Assembly (NCBI RefSeq): GCF_921293095.1
Contig: NC_060246.1
Span: 86,611,030-86,675,029, forward strand
Source: Ischnura elegans
Taxonomy: Eukaryota > Arthropoda > Insecta > Odonata > Coenagrionidae
DNA: 64,000 bases
Direction: 5' to 3'
In this document: positions 37,131 to 48,799 of the stretch, piece after piece
Numbering within the stretch: position 1 is the stretch's first letter
Layout: each line of letters begins with the position of its first letter
Notes under the pieces: model-generated
Databases searched by the model: none
Told to the model about the DNA's origin: nothing
What the model saw: the letters and a program-made list of their open reading frames with translations, nothing else
Position numbers and translations under genes: made by a program

Positions 37131-40100
37131 TACTACTCCGAGTATTCGCTTTCAGCCAGTGGTTTAACGATTATCTGATTTGAGAGAAGTGAAAAAATTT
37201 AAGTATAAAATTATGCTGCTTTCCTTCGGTTGGTTATTAGCTTGTCACTGACCATGATGAATAAGGCCGTTTACGCCATTGTGTTGTCAATGACTGTCCA
37301 ATCAGATAGAGTCGATATCGATACAATCTAAATTTTCTTTCTTTGGTTTTAACAGCTTTTTTTTGACCAAATTTCTATTTGTAAATTGAACTTTTGCGGC
37401 ATGGTTCAATTTATTCACCCATTGAAAATAGTTCCTGTCTGCTTGTTTCTGGAGTTATATACCTACTGCGATGGTTTGTCCTTGTAATAATTAAATGCCG
37501 ATATTTTCTATCGTAATTTGCAAAAAAGTTATTCATTTAATAAACAATGAGGCCTATGAGGTAATCAAACCACTATCTTCATATGCCATGATAGAGGTCT
37601 TAGGAAATCTAATCATTGTGAAAATTCAGATGGTGTAGGCGCCATGAGTCTCGCCGTTTTACCTTTAGATATAAGGTTGAAATTTACTTATCTTCAGAAA
37701 AAGGTAACATTATCGGACTATTGCAGCGCACATTGCCTCGCTGATTTATCCGCCACTTTGCCCCAATGTTGACGTAGTAATGAAAAGGTTTTTACTGTCA
37801 CAATATCTTTGACTGAGTTCTTGCACAATGCCGGAGTAATAAATATACTTTTCGCCATAGAGTGTTACGCATATCACGGTAAACTTAAGATTACCACACG
37901 GTGTTTACGTTGCTTATAATTTAACTCCTTTTGTAAACATCTAGAGAGAAAAAAAGATTTTCTCTGACCTTGACTATTTGATGTATAATTATTAATATTC
38001 GATAAAGCGGTGACTGCTTTAATTGACGGCAATTTACCATATTTTTCTCTAAAGCACCCTAAGTGCACAATGGAAAATGACTTAATTGCATCATTAATGT
38101 TATAGCTCGGCGACATTCCATAGAAACCTAGTTAAAGTCAAGATAGTATCTCCTTAGAACTTTTCACAACTCATGTACACGGTTGAGTATCTCTGAAAAA
38201 ACTGCCTTTCCATGTCTTACAGATTTTACCAAAGATACCTCTCTTTCCTCTTGTCCCTGTACCATGGTCAGAATTAGGTAGTTATCATCTTGTCGCATAG
38301 AGGTCGTGAAGAATGAGTGGCAAAAGGGAGGAAGGTGATCTCAAGGTTGAAACGTGAGCCCAACACGGAGAATTCACCCTCATTTGGGTTTTGCCTTGAG
38401 CGTTCGCCATTTACGAGAGTAAAGAGCTATTTTTATTTCCGTCTAACTTTTTCCTTTCTGGTTACCCCTTGACGAGCTTCGTTCCTTGATGGCAATATAA
38501 GGTTATCTGCAGACGTTAGGAAACCTGCTTCTAAAAGTACAAAAAATGCATTATATTAAAATATAACTCCCAGAAATATGTTCATTAACCTACCATGCGC
38601 CAATATGGCCAAGTAGGTTACTATGGAAAAAAAACAATGATACGTATGTTGGATAAAGTTTAAAATATCATAATTCATGATCCAAAAGGAAATATCTATA
38701 AAATGTTTTCTTCAGATGTTATGTTTTTCAATTATTTTTACCAATTATATTATTTTATATACAATAGTTGACCATCCATAAATGATTAATCTAATTTTTG
38801 AATGTTAACAGTAAACATCAAATACAAAAATTCGTGCATAAAACAACGAATGAAAGCCTAACAGGCTTTAAGTGATGTGAAAACCATTTCAACACAATGG
38901 TAATGACTGAGAAAGTCTCTAGATTCAGCCATAAATTGTTTAGGTGGTTGCATTCGTCCACCATCTTTTCTCTTTCAGTCAACGTAAAAACCTCTCCTCG
39001 TTTTCCCTCTCCTCCGTAACAGTCTTTTTTGTTTCCATCTTCTCCATTTCTTAACCTTTCAGGAAGTATTTTTTCCCTCCATCGACGGTTCCCCTGTCAT
39101 CGCTTTTTCTTTTTTTTTTACATCCAAGAGAATTTGATTTCAGTCCCTTGACATCTACATAAATCACATTACCTTTGATCGTGATACTCGAGAGGAAAAA
39201 AATTCACTTCTTTTCGGTGTTTGGAGAAAGTTTTTTCAGTTACTGTTCTATCGAAATGGCTTTTTGAGCATAAATGTACTGCACCTAAACAAATCAGCTG
39301 CTTTCTTTCACACACCTCCTTTGAATTCAGTAAAGCTTCAGAGAGCGGAAATTTGCGGATACGTGAAGGGGGGAAAAATGGGGAACATGCTTGAAATTAT
39401 TTCATCATACTAGTAAGTCTCATTGAATAGACAAATTTCTCACGATTCCAAATATACAAGCCAAACCTCTCCTAGTACTCCACAAGCGTCAGTAAATGCT
39501 AATTAAAAGTTCACGAATATCACTTGAAATCACGTGACCTGAGACGCCTTCTGACGTCATCGCACGGTACACCATTCACTTTGCTAGTAGAGCGGTAGAG
39601 CATTAATTTAAAGTATTTAAAGTATTTATTATATATCCTGGAGACATTACAATTATTATTAATGCATTAATTATTATTATTGTTATTAATGCAAGATATC
39701 GAAGTAAAACTCATCCTTGAGCTTTGTAGTAGTTCCTCAAAGGACAAATCGACTTAAGCGGGATTTAAGAAGGCACAATACGACAGTTTGCTTTTCGTTG
39801 ACTCCTTTATATGGCGGCTGATTTTCTGAAAAACAGTGATTGCTTCGCCAATGCGTGGAGTAGAAACAAGTAGATAAATAATAATGCGGTTAATCAAAAT
39901 TACATTACGAACGTTTTTAAATATTTATTTTTGTCCATTAAGATTAATTAAATCCATTGCTAGCTGAAAATCTATCTTATGTATTTACTTAGTAACCATG
40001 AGGAATTTAGATAGTTTTCCCCAATCGGCCGGAGTTCAGTTCCAAATAATCGTTAAATGGTAATAAAAAAGTATTTGATAGACACAGAAATAAGTTTGAA

Positions 40101-42418
40101 GTACTATTTTGGGCTGCATTTATTCAAGTTCCTGTTTTTGAACCGAAATCCACTGAAGAAACGAGTCGAAATTTTAGGTTTTGCGTTGACATGCAGCTAA
40201 CTTTTTTGGCATGACAGTGGCAAATATTGAGTTTACCTTGCCAATAGCCTCATATTTCTCGTATGTTCCTTATTTTTTTCCGTGGTTTAATCGTAATCGT
40301 ATCAGTAATTTAATCATTCTCGTGAATAGCCACCTTCCTTTATATTAAATCCTACAATGGGTAGACTATTAGAGACATTTCTAGGGTTGTTTACAAAGTG
40401 AAATGAGTGATACATCCTAAATTTGGTGGCTATCCGAGAAAAAATGGCAATTCGATAAAAACCCTACTGTAACCCTGATTCAAGAGTGCACTTACGTTGA
40501 GAAATATTCCGTTGACATTGTAGATAAAGTATATCCACTTTGTAGGTCGTCAACCACTTTCTTCTATTATTTTTGTCCTTTGGGGCACAGGCACAAACCT
40601 TCTCCGGCGAGAAAATAGAGGTACTTGAGTGTCGGGGCACTATACACGATTTCACACGTTTTCTATTGGATATATCCATGCTGCAATACACTTATTCCAC
40701 TAAGATGAAGATGTAGATGTGCAGCGTAGGTCACAATGTGCAATCAACTTATTTTCATTTAATCTTTCCAATTTTCCCCAAACAATCCCCTTTATTTATT
40801 TCAACAACGCCTTGGCAGCCCAATATATTCATAATCTGCATTTTGACGTAAGAACAGCAAATATTTTCGCCAACTTTGCGTTTTAGCCCCTGCATAGACC
40901 GGTTTTATATCCACTGCCTCAGTCTGTCATCAGTGGATACCGAGCCGTGACGTCACGCTCCGATGACGTCGTGTTTTCAAGCAGCCGATGAAGATTAATT
41001 TTTAAAGACTCATAACTCGGCTAAAAAAAATTATTCATCCGCGAAATTTTCGGCGAGTACATTTGAGGTAGGGACCTTCTTATTCAAGCACTTAAAAAAA
41101 TTGTGCATGTTCCCCATTCAAGATATTGATTTTTTGGGATTCCTTGATATACTGTATTTTTTACTTTTGATTTTTTTCTATCGAATTAAATTTGTGCCGT
41201 ATTTTTGCATTTACCAATTCTCAATATCATTCGTTTTTAACCTCTCATTCACTCACAGCTTGTTTTTAATCACGTTTATCTTTGTAGCCTTAATTATTAT
41301 TACTTCTACAGGAGTCTGCTGCTTCAAAGTCAACCATACCCTCTCTGTGAGTGAACTCATGAAATGAGAAGTTTGGAACAGAGAGACTATCTATCACATA
41401 GTGAGTACTCAAGAGCATATGGTGTGCCAGATAACATTCAGTGGAAAACAGAAAAATGAAAAAAAACGCCCAGCAATGGAATGGGAGAATCAGCCCACCA
41501 TGCCTTCAATGGTTCGTGCCATCTGCCTTTCGAATGGTTTTGGAATAACCTTGAACTTCCGTTCGCTAAAGGTTTCTTGTTTTGACATGCCGTATGAAAT
41601 TCCTGTACAGTTAAATTTAACATCTCTAAATCTTTAGGGAAGTCGTGGTAAGCATTTTGCATTTTGTTTAATTCACACTCGATCCAATGCTGATTTCCTC
41701 TCTACTCCTCCTTGGTGACGAATTGGTACTTATTTCTTTATTACTTGCTAACGAATAGGTACTGAGCTGTTTGTTTCTCTCTCCAAGTAAAATAGTAAAA
41801 CGTATTTTTCTTCCGAATCCATAAGAATTGGCGAAACAAAACGTTGGTGATGATTTTCCATCGAGAATTTTAATCGGGGTGATTGAATGAGCGGGCCCAT
41901 ATATTTAGGAGGCAAAACCAAAATTTATTCCACCGTTTTCCGTAATTTGAGGTTATCTATTAAATAGGTGTACATAGAAAATGTCGCCATAGCAGTTAAA
42001 AACTTGGAATAGAAGCATTATAACCAAGCGAAAATTACAGGGCAAAGAGTAGGTAATCGATTTGATACAATACGTAATGAAACTAAATAGGGCTGCTACT
42101 TGCGAAATAGTCGCACGATTGTGGACAATGTTCGAATACGTTGCGACATTCCACATGCTACACGCGCAGTGTTTGTTTCAATGAGTTTTCATTACTTTTC
42201 ATTTCCTGACAGAGGTACGAATGGGTGCAGATTATCATTGCAAAGTGTTTCTAATCGGGTGGCGGATGTTTTGGCGAGATTGGTGTGGCAAAACTAAAAT
42301 CAGATGAGGGATGAGCATTAAGGGAGTATTTATCGTAATGTAACCTGAATATTTTTGTGTAATAGCTTAAGCTAAGAGTAATGTATATTAACAAAAGACT
42401 ATTCGAGCTTGAGCTATA
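37131..42418. other. Long AT-rich non-coding stretch
   Basis: No coding sequence is supported. Simple ATT-rich DNA lies at 39649-39693. CRE-like TGACGTCA and TGACGTC words are near 39551, 40948 and 40963. The frame at 41101-41367 is a hydrophobic translation of T-rich DNA, and that at 41401-41637 is unrecognised. Confidence 0.4.
40913..40975. promoter_or_regulatory. Cluster of CRE-like motifs beside a short inverted repeat
   Basis: TGACGTCA at 40948-40955 is a full consensus cAMP-response element, followed by ATGACGTC at 40963-40970. Just before them, TATCCACTG and CAGTGGATA form an inverted repeat around 14 bases. Function is inferred from motif only; such motifs also occur by chance. Confidence 0.25.
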
Positions 42419-42426
42419 CCTTTTAT

Positions 42427-44055
42427 TAGAGATGGGTCGAATAGCAGATTTCTCGAACTCGAATATCGAATTCGAATATTAAATCATTGCTCGAATATTC
42501 GAATACCTCGAATTTCGAATACCTCGAATACTAAATGATGAATGCTGGAATGTTTGACTCGGTTGCCTATGCAGCAGGCAACACAGGATTTTGGGGAGTA
42601 ATTTTGATTTCCTTTAAAGGATTCGAACAGGAATTTAGCTGATTAATGGAATATTTTAATTTTATGGAAACAATTGGGCATATAATTAATTCAACTAACA
42701 TCGCTTTACCCCCACTCCCGCTGCCAAGTGCTAGCTGACAATCTGAGGCATTTTGTAAAATACAAGCTCTTCTCCACCGGATTTTCTTCAATTATTTTCA
42801 GTCCATCTTTGGGAGTTCTCACGAGATAAGAAGATGAATTGGAATTGCTATCAGGGAGAAACCAAATATCCTGAGGAAATATCCCTTCGTCTGGGACTGT
42901 AACAATAAAGATTTATAGCACCACTCATAAATTGTAACTTGATATATGTTTTCGGAAAAAAATATCACATCAACTTCCGAGAAGCTCTGCTGCTCATATC
43001 GAGTCTCGCCAGAATGCCAAGCCTCCGTCCTATTTTGACATTTACTTCCTCGAGTAAAATGCTTAAATAAAGTCAGAAATGCGTCGCGTTTGGTCTTGTT
43101 CTTTTTTAAATTACGCGCACATTACTAATATTTCAATCCAATAATAATTGACGAAAGTCATTGTTAGACACCTTTCGGGCTAGTAGATGACTCATGCAGC
43201 AGTTGACCTCCAGAAAGGGGGAAATTCGAAGGTAAAAAAAGTTAAGTGGGCGAGAAAAGGGGGTGGGCGCGAGACACGGTTTTATTTTTCTCGCGTAACT
43301 TGATATTTTTTTCGAATCTAAGGTCTTCGTAATATGATCCCTGCGGAGCTGGGACCTTTTTTTATTTCGGAGAAGAGGAAAGCCTCAGAGGGGGACAGCG
43401 GATCTTGGGAAATGCGCTAATGTAACTATCCCACGGTACTCATGCAGCAGCTGAGCTACAGAAATGGGGAACTTCGAAGCAGGTAGGCCGAAAAAGGTCA
43501 GTGGGCTAGAAAAGGGGGGCGTGAGACACGTCTTTATTGTTCTCGTGGAACTTGATATTTTTTTTTCGAAGCTAAGGTCTTCGTAATACGACCCCTGCCC
43601 GAGCGAGGACCTTTTGTTTGATTTCGGAGAAGATGAAAGCATAAGAGTGGGTGAGGCGAGTGCTGAATGGAGGGGGATAGCAGATCGTGGGAAATGCGCC
43701 GATGTTACTATCCCGCGGCACTGGAGTTTCCTGGTGGGGGAAACCGGGGATTTTCGGATTTTTTCACCCGGATCAATTTAGGTTCCCCACGTCGAACTCT
43801 TTTCACCGCTCTGACCCGCGAATTTGATGTAGTTCGTCAACTTGCCTATAACGGCGCTGCATGCACTAAAAGACTAGAGTTCTGTACATTTTTCCGAGTC
43901 AACTACCAACGACGTGCGTGCGACAGTGTACGACGCGAAATTCAAAGTATTCGAGGCATTCGAGGCGGTACTTTTCGCATAACTATTCGAGACCTCGAAT
44001 AATTTCTAGTATTCGAGGTATTCGAGTATTCGCGGATACTATTCGCACATCTCTA
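42427..44055 (+). mobile_element. 1629-bp non-autonomous hAT transposon, copy A
   Basis: The tips are TAGAGATGGGTCGAATAG (left) and, reading inwards on the minus strand, TAGAGATGTGCGAATAG (right). Flanking octamers CCTTTTAT (42419-42426) and CTTTTTAT (44056-44063) match at 7 of 8. Both subterminal regions are packed with TCGAATA/TATTCGA words. The interior has a diverged tandem duplication, about 43190-43437 and 43438-43722. The 111-codon frame at 43667-44002 runs into the terminal repeats and has no transposase motifs, so the element depended on a transposase elsewhere. An inverted copy is at 47156-48791. Confidence 0.88.
43190..43722 (+). repeat. Internal tandem duplication of the hAT copy A
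   Basis: Units start ACTCATGCAGCAG at 43190 and 43438. Both contain GAGACACG, AACTTGATATTTTTTT, AAGGTCTTCGTAATA and end AATGCGC..ATGT.ACTATCCC. The second unit has about 30 extra bases (near 43646-43675). The same duplication is present in copy B, so it predates the split of the copies. Confidence 0.85.
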
Positions 44056-44290
44056 CTTTTTATATATTTCTTTCCCATGTAGTATTATTACTCAATGAAA
44101 AAAACTAGAATTCACCTTCAAAAAATCAGAATACTAACCATAGACCATTTTGCGTTATGTTCCCTGAACATTTCTGAATGATAGCTGAAACTAAGTGCTA
44201 TGCGTGCCAACGAAAGACTATTCGAGGGGACTATGCGTCATATAGTATAAATACTCAATGTAAAATCCAAAAATTTACTTGTGAAAAATC
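44056..44290. other. Short spacer between hAT copy A and the LINE
   Basis: It is AT-rich with no coding sequence; the first eight bases are the right target duplication of the hAT copy. Confidence 0.5.
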
Positions 44291-45757
44291 ATACATCTAC
44301 ATCTACATCTACAAATTACCCTGCGAGCCACCTCTAGGGTGTTTGGCAGGGGGTGATCAATCACCAGCATGCAGCATGCATTTGGACTCCCACATGCACA
44401 CCACACCGTCCAAGAAACGTCCCGTATAATAACAAACTATACTACTATATGCTGTTAGAAATAGAATATAGAATAGAAATTCAGAAACATGCAGTAAGTT
44501 TTACATAGGTTAGTAGGCTACACTACAAGTCATGCAATCTATTTACGCGTTCTATTGCTGCCGTTATAATCTCTTATTGATCGTGGAAAAAATGACATTC
44601 GGAATCTGTCAGTTCTGCAATCTATCTCTCTTATTTTATTTATATGATCTGATCTTCCGTAGTACGTTGGCGTCCGCAAGATATGGTTAACTTCGTCAGA
44701 AAAGACACTGCTCTTGAATTTATCTAAAAGGTTTAGTCTATTTTTCAATCTACGGTCCGACAGAGATTCCCATCCGAGTTTATCTAAGAGGTCAGTTACA
44801 CTAACAAGACTATCGTAACGACCTTTCACATACCTGGCAGCTCTTCTTTGCACGCGTTCTAACTCTGTTATTAAGCCTTTTTCATGAGGGTCCCAAACAC
44901 TGGCAGCGTATTCCAAATGTGGTCTAACGAGGGAAAAGTAGCTAATTTCTTTCACTTTGTCGTCGCACTTTCCTAATATTCTTTTAACAAAACCTATTTT
45001 ACGATTAGCTTGACCGGTTATTTCTCGAATATGTTTATTCCACGATAGATCATTATTGAGTCTAACCCCTAGATATTTCACAGATTCAACTGCCTTTAAC
45101 TGCGTGCCCCGAATGACATAGTTACGCTGTAGGGAGTTATTCTTCTTCCAGAAATTCATTACGACGCATTTTTCCAAATTTAATTCTAACTGCCAAGCAT
45201 CGCACCAAGCTTGGATAGCAACGTTAGTTCATCTATATCTTTGCTGGAACGGATTTCTCTGTAAACTACAGCGTCGTCTGCAAATAATCGTAACTTACTC
45301 TGCACTACTTCGCCAATGTCGTTTATATAAAGAAGGAATAGGAGTGGGCCAATGACACTACCCTGAGGAACGCCAGAAGTGACTCTAACCTCATTGGAGA
45401 CTGCACCGTCTAATACTACTCTTTGGACGCGGTCGCTCAAAAATTCTCTAATCCAGGAAATGACATCTTCGTCTAGACCATAAGATTTCAGTTTTATTAT
45501 TAACTTTCCGTGGGGTACTTTATCAAATGCCTTTTTGAAATCAAGAAAAATCGCGTCTACTGGAATGTTGTCTTCCCCGGAGACTAAAATATCGTGGGCG
45601 AAAAGCGCTAACTGAGTTTCGCACGATCTGCTTTTCCTGAATCCATGTTGATTTCCCATTAATAAGTTTTGCGCGTCTAGGTGTTTCATTACCGAGCTGA
45701 CTACGATGTGTTCAAGGACTTTGCAAGAGATGGACGTTAAAGATATCGATATAAGAG
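44291..45757 (-). mobile_element. 5'-truncated CR1/jockey-like LINE with TGTAGA tail
   Basis: The minus strand encodes the C-terminal two-thirds of a reverse transcriptase (45794-45186 frame, then 45177-44539), a 3' region of about 250 bases, and ends in a TGTAGA-type repeat at 44291-44310. The 5' side breaks off near 45757 within the SLTSISCK block, next to TA and CA microsatellites (45760-45797). No clear target duplication was found. The short 3'-end copy at 14576 belongs to the same or a sister family. Confidence 0.85.
44539..45757 (-). pseudogene. Reverse transcriptase remnant of the LINE, one frameshift
   Basis: The first frame shows SLTSISCKVLEHIV, QHGFRKSRSCETQL, AIFLDFKKAFDKVPH (palm block with the first catalytic Asp), SGVPQGSVIGPLLFLLYIND and LRLFADDAVVY, where FADD supplies the catalytic Asp pair. 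It stops at 45186. The downstream frame begins AWCDAWQLELNLEKCVVMNF and carries VKYLGVRL, SLVRPHLEYAASVWDP, LERVQRRAARYV and FFPRSIRDYN, ending at 44539. The switch falls at about 45215-45232, where a one-base change would join them. The missing 5' part includes the endonuclease, so the copy cannot be active. Confidence 0.88.
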
Positions 45758-47155
45758 TTATATATATAATACTTACATTTAATTGCACACACACACATAC
45801 AGCATACGCTACTACATTAGTCTCTTAGAACTACCTAGGGACTGTCATGGACCCAAGATGAGAAAAGTAGCCCGAGGGTGACACTGACTTTGATCATATT
45901 TCCTTCCCTAAGCTCCGTTTTCTCACGATCCCATTTTGAATCTCATTTATTTATTTCTTTAAATGGACCTGCTCTACTACCCGCGAGTGATAAGAGTGAT
46001 CCGGCTCGAGTAGAGTCAGCATGCAAATAAAAACGGGGAGCCAAAGGGAAAGGATTGTGGACAATTCATTATTCAGGCAAGGGTATTTTTTTGCAACTCT
46101 ATTACAAATAGTCATGAAAAGAGGACATGAGAAAGATGGCAGAAAGCTTAGTGAGCAATTACATTCCAAGAGGCTCCCAATTCCTTCAGGCTTTGCGTCT
46201 TCACTATTTTACCACAGTAGCATGGTATTTACACACTTAGAAGCTTACTGCTGACACGGAATTCAATTTTAAATAGCGAAATGGTGAAAATTGCAGTTTT
46301 TTTTTCAAACATGAAATCTTGAGATTTTAGTCCTTCTATATAAAAAATGTGCCCACTTTTTTGAAATTTATTTTCCAATTTCGGGGCTTATAAAAAGCTG
46401 AAAGGAAAGTAAAAAAAGATGAGAGGAACAATAAATGAGAAAGCTGGACAAGTATTATACATTAATTTTACAGCGTAAAAATTTACAATGAAATCATTTA
46501 ACTGATTGATTTGAAATTTAAAATACAAGCTAAGAAAAATGTATGTGACATAACGGTTACGTAGTTATTTTGTTTGTCATTAGCAAGATTATGTTTACAC
46601 ATACACCAATTTCGACAAATCAGGTTACCACATATTTCACAGAAACTATGCATGTGAGTTCTTTTCTTATTATTACTTAATTATTTGCGTGTTTGCACGC
46701 ATAAACTACAGTAGATTGAATAATTAAATTCAGAATCTAATTTTTGGCGTAATCAAAATCGAAAATGTTTTTTTCAATGCTTCGTAAAAAAGACTATATA
46801 ACTGCAGTTTTCTAAAAATAGCTTCACAATATGGGGTGATGTATTTGATAGATCAGCTTTCTTTATGCATTTTGGAGTATTGTTTTGGAGTACAGATATT
46901 ATTTGCAAAGTACAGAATGGAATGGATTAGTAGTTTGGGAAAGTGCTTTTTTCTTTAATATCTTCGATGTTTTGCTGGCTAAATTGTTGATACACTTTTT
47001 AACAAAAATTTAGAGCTCTAAATGTTAGCGCTTTAGCTGTATTTACTTCTTTATTGAATGATAGGATTTAAAATTAAAAAATCTCTTTGTGCTAAAAGAT
47101 TTCATTCACCAAGGTATAGAAATGAAGTTATCAGGATTTCTTAAGGGTAAAATAT
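45758..47155. other. Non-coding spacer between the LINE and hAT copy B
   Basis: It begins with TA- and CA-repeats up to about 45800. Frames at 45951-46254 overlap on both strands and are unrecognised. The rest is AT-rich. TAAAATAT at 47148-47155 is the target duplication of hAT copy B. Confidence 0.45.
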
Positions 47156-48791
47156 TAGAGATGTGCGAATAGTATCCGCGAATACTCGAATACCTCGAAT
47201 ACTAGAAAGTATTCGATATTCGAGGTCTCGAATAGTTATGCGAAAAGTACCGCCTCGAATACCTCGAATACTTTGAATTTCGCGTCGTACACTGTCGCAC
47301 GCAAGTCGTTGGTAGTTGACTCGGAAAAATGTACAGAACTCTGGTATTTTAGTGTATGCAGCGCCGTTATAGGCAAGTTGACGAACTACATTAAATTCGC
47401 GGGTCAGAGCGGTGAAAAGAGTTCGATGTGGGGAACCTAAATTGATCCGGGTGAAAAAATCCGAAAATCCCCGGTTTCCCCCACCAGGAAGCTCCAGTGC
47501 CGTGGGATAGTAACATCGGCGCATTTCCCACGATCTGCTGTCCCCCTCCATTCAGCATTCGCCTCACCCACTCTAAAGCTTTCATCTTCTACGAAATCAA
47601 ACAAAAGGTCCTCGCTCGGGCAGGGGTCGTATTACGAAGACCTTAGCTTCGAAAAAAATATCAAGTTCCACGAGAACAATAAAGACGTGTCTCACGCCCC
47701 CCTTTTCTAACCCACTGACCTTTTTCTGCCTACCTGCTTCGAAGTTCCCCATTTCAGGAGCTCAACTGCTGCATGAGCACCGTGGGATAGTAACATTAGC
47801 GCATTTCCCAAGACCCGCTATCCCCCTCTGAGGCTTTCCTCTTCTCCGAAATAAAAAAAGGTCCCAGCTCGCGCAGGGATCATATTACGAAGACCTTAGC
47901 TTCGAAAAAAATATCAAGTTACGCGAGAAAAATAAAAACGTGTCTCGCGCCCACCCACTTTTCTCACCCACTGGCCTTTTTCTACCTACCTGCTTCGAAT
48001 TTCCCCCTTTCTGGAGGTCAACTGCTGCATGAGTCATCTACTAGCCCGAAAGGTGTCTAACAATGACTTTCGGAAATTATTATTACACCTTTATTGGATT
48101 GAAATATTAGTAATGTGCGCGTAATTTAAAAAAGAACAAGACTAAACGCGACGCATTTCTGACTTTATTTAAGCATTTTACGCGAGGAAATAAATGTCAA
48201 AATAGGACGGAGACTTGGCATTCCGGCGAAACTCGATATGAGCAGCAGAGCTTCGCGGAAGTCGATGCGGTATTTTTTTCCGAAAACATATATCAAGTTA
48301 CAATTTATGAGTGGTGCTATAAATCTTTATTTTTACAGTCCCAGACGAAGGGATATTTCCTCAGGATATTTGGTTTCTCCCTGATAGCAATTCCAATTCA
48401 TCTTCTTATCTCGTGAGAACTCCCAAAGATGGACTGAAAATAATTGAAGAAAATCCGGTGGAGAAGAGCTTGTATTTTACAAAATGCCTCAGATTGTCAG
48501 CTAGCACTTGGCAGCAGGAGGGGGGGTAAAGCGATGTTAGTTGAATTAATTATATGCCCAATTGTTTCCATAAAATTAAAATATCCATTAATCAGCTAAA
48601 ATCCTGTTCGAATCCTTTAAAGGAAATCAAAATTACTCCCCAAAATCTTGTGTTGCCTGCTGCATAGGCAACCGAGTCAAACATTCCAGCATTCATCATT
48701 TAGTATTCGAGGTATTCGAATATTCGAGCAATGATTTAATATTCGAATTCGATATTCGAGTTCGAGAAATCTGCTATTCGACCCATCTCTA
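47156..48791 (-). mobile_element. 1636-bp non-autonomous hAT transposon, copy B (inverted relative to copy A)
   Basis: It is the reverse complement of copy A from end to end with scattered substitutions and small indels. Tips are TAGAGATGTGCGAATAG at the left and CTATTCGACCCATCTCTA at the right. The octamers TAAAATAT (47148-47155) and TGAAATAT (48792-48799) match at 7 of 8 and differ from those of copy A, so the two copies inserted independently. The 136-codon frame 47551-47141 (minus) matches the frame in copy A but is not a transposase. Confidence 0.88.
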
Positions 48792-48799
48792 TGAAATAT

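Noticed and set aside
43667..44002. Frame conserved between hAT copies as a possible transposase
   Set aside because: It has no transposase motifs, runs into the terminal repeats, and its conservation follows from the copies being duplicates.
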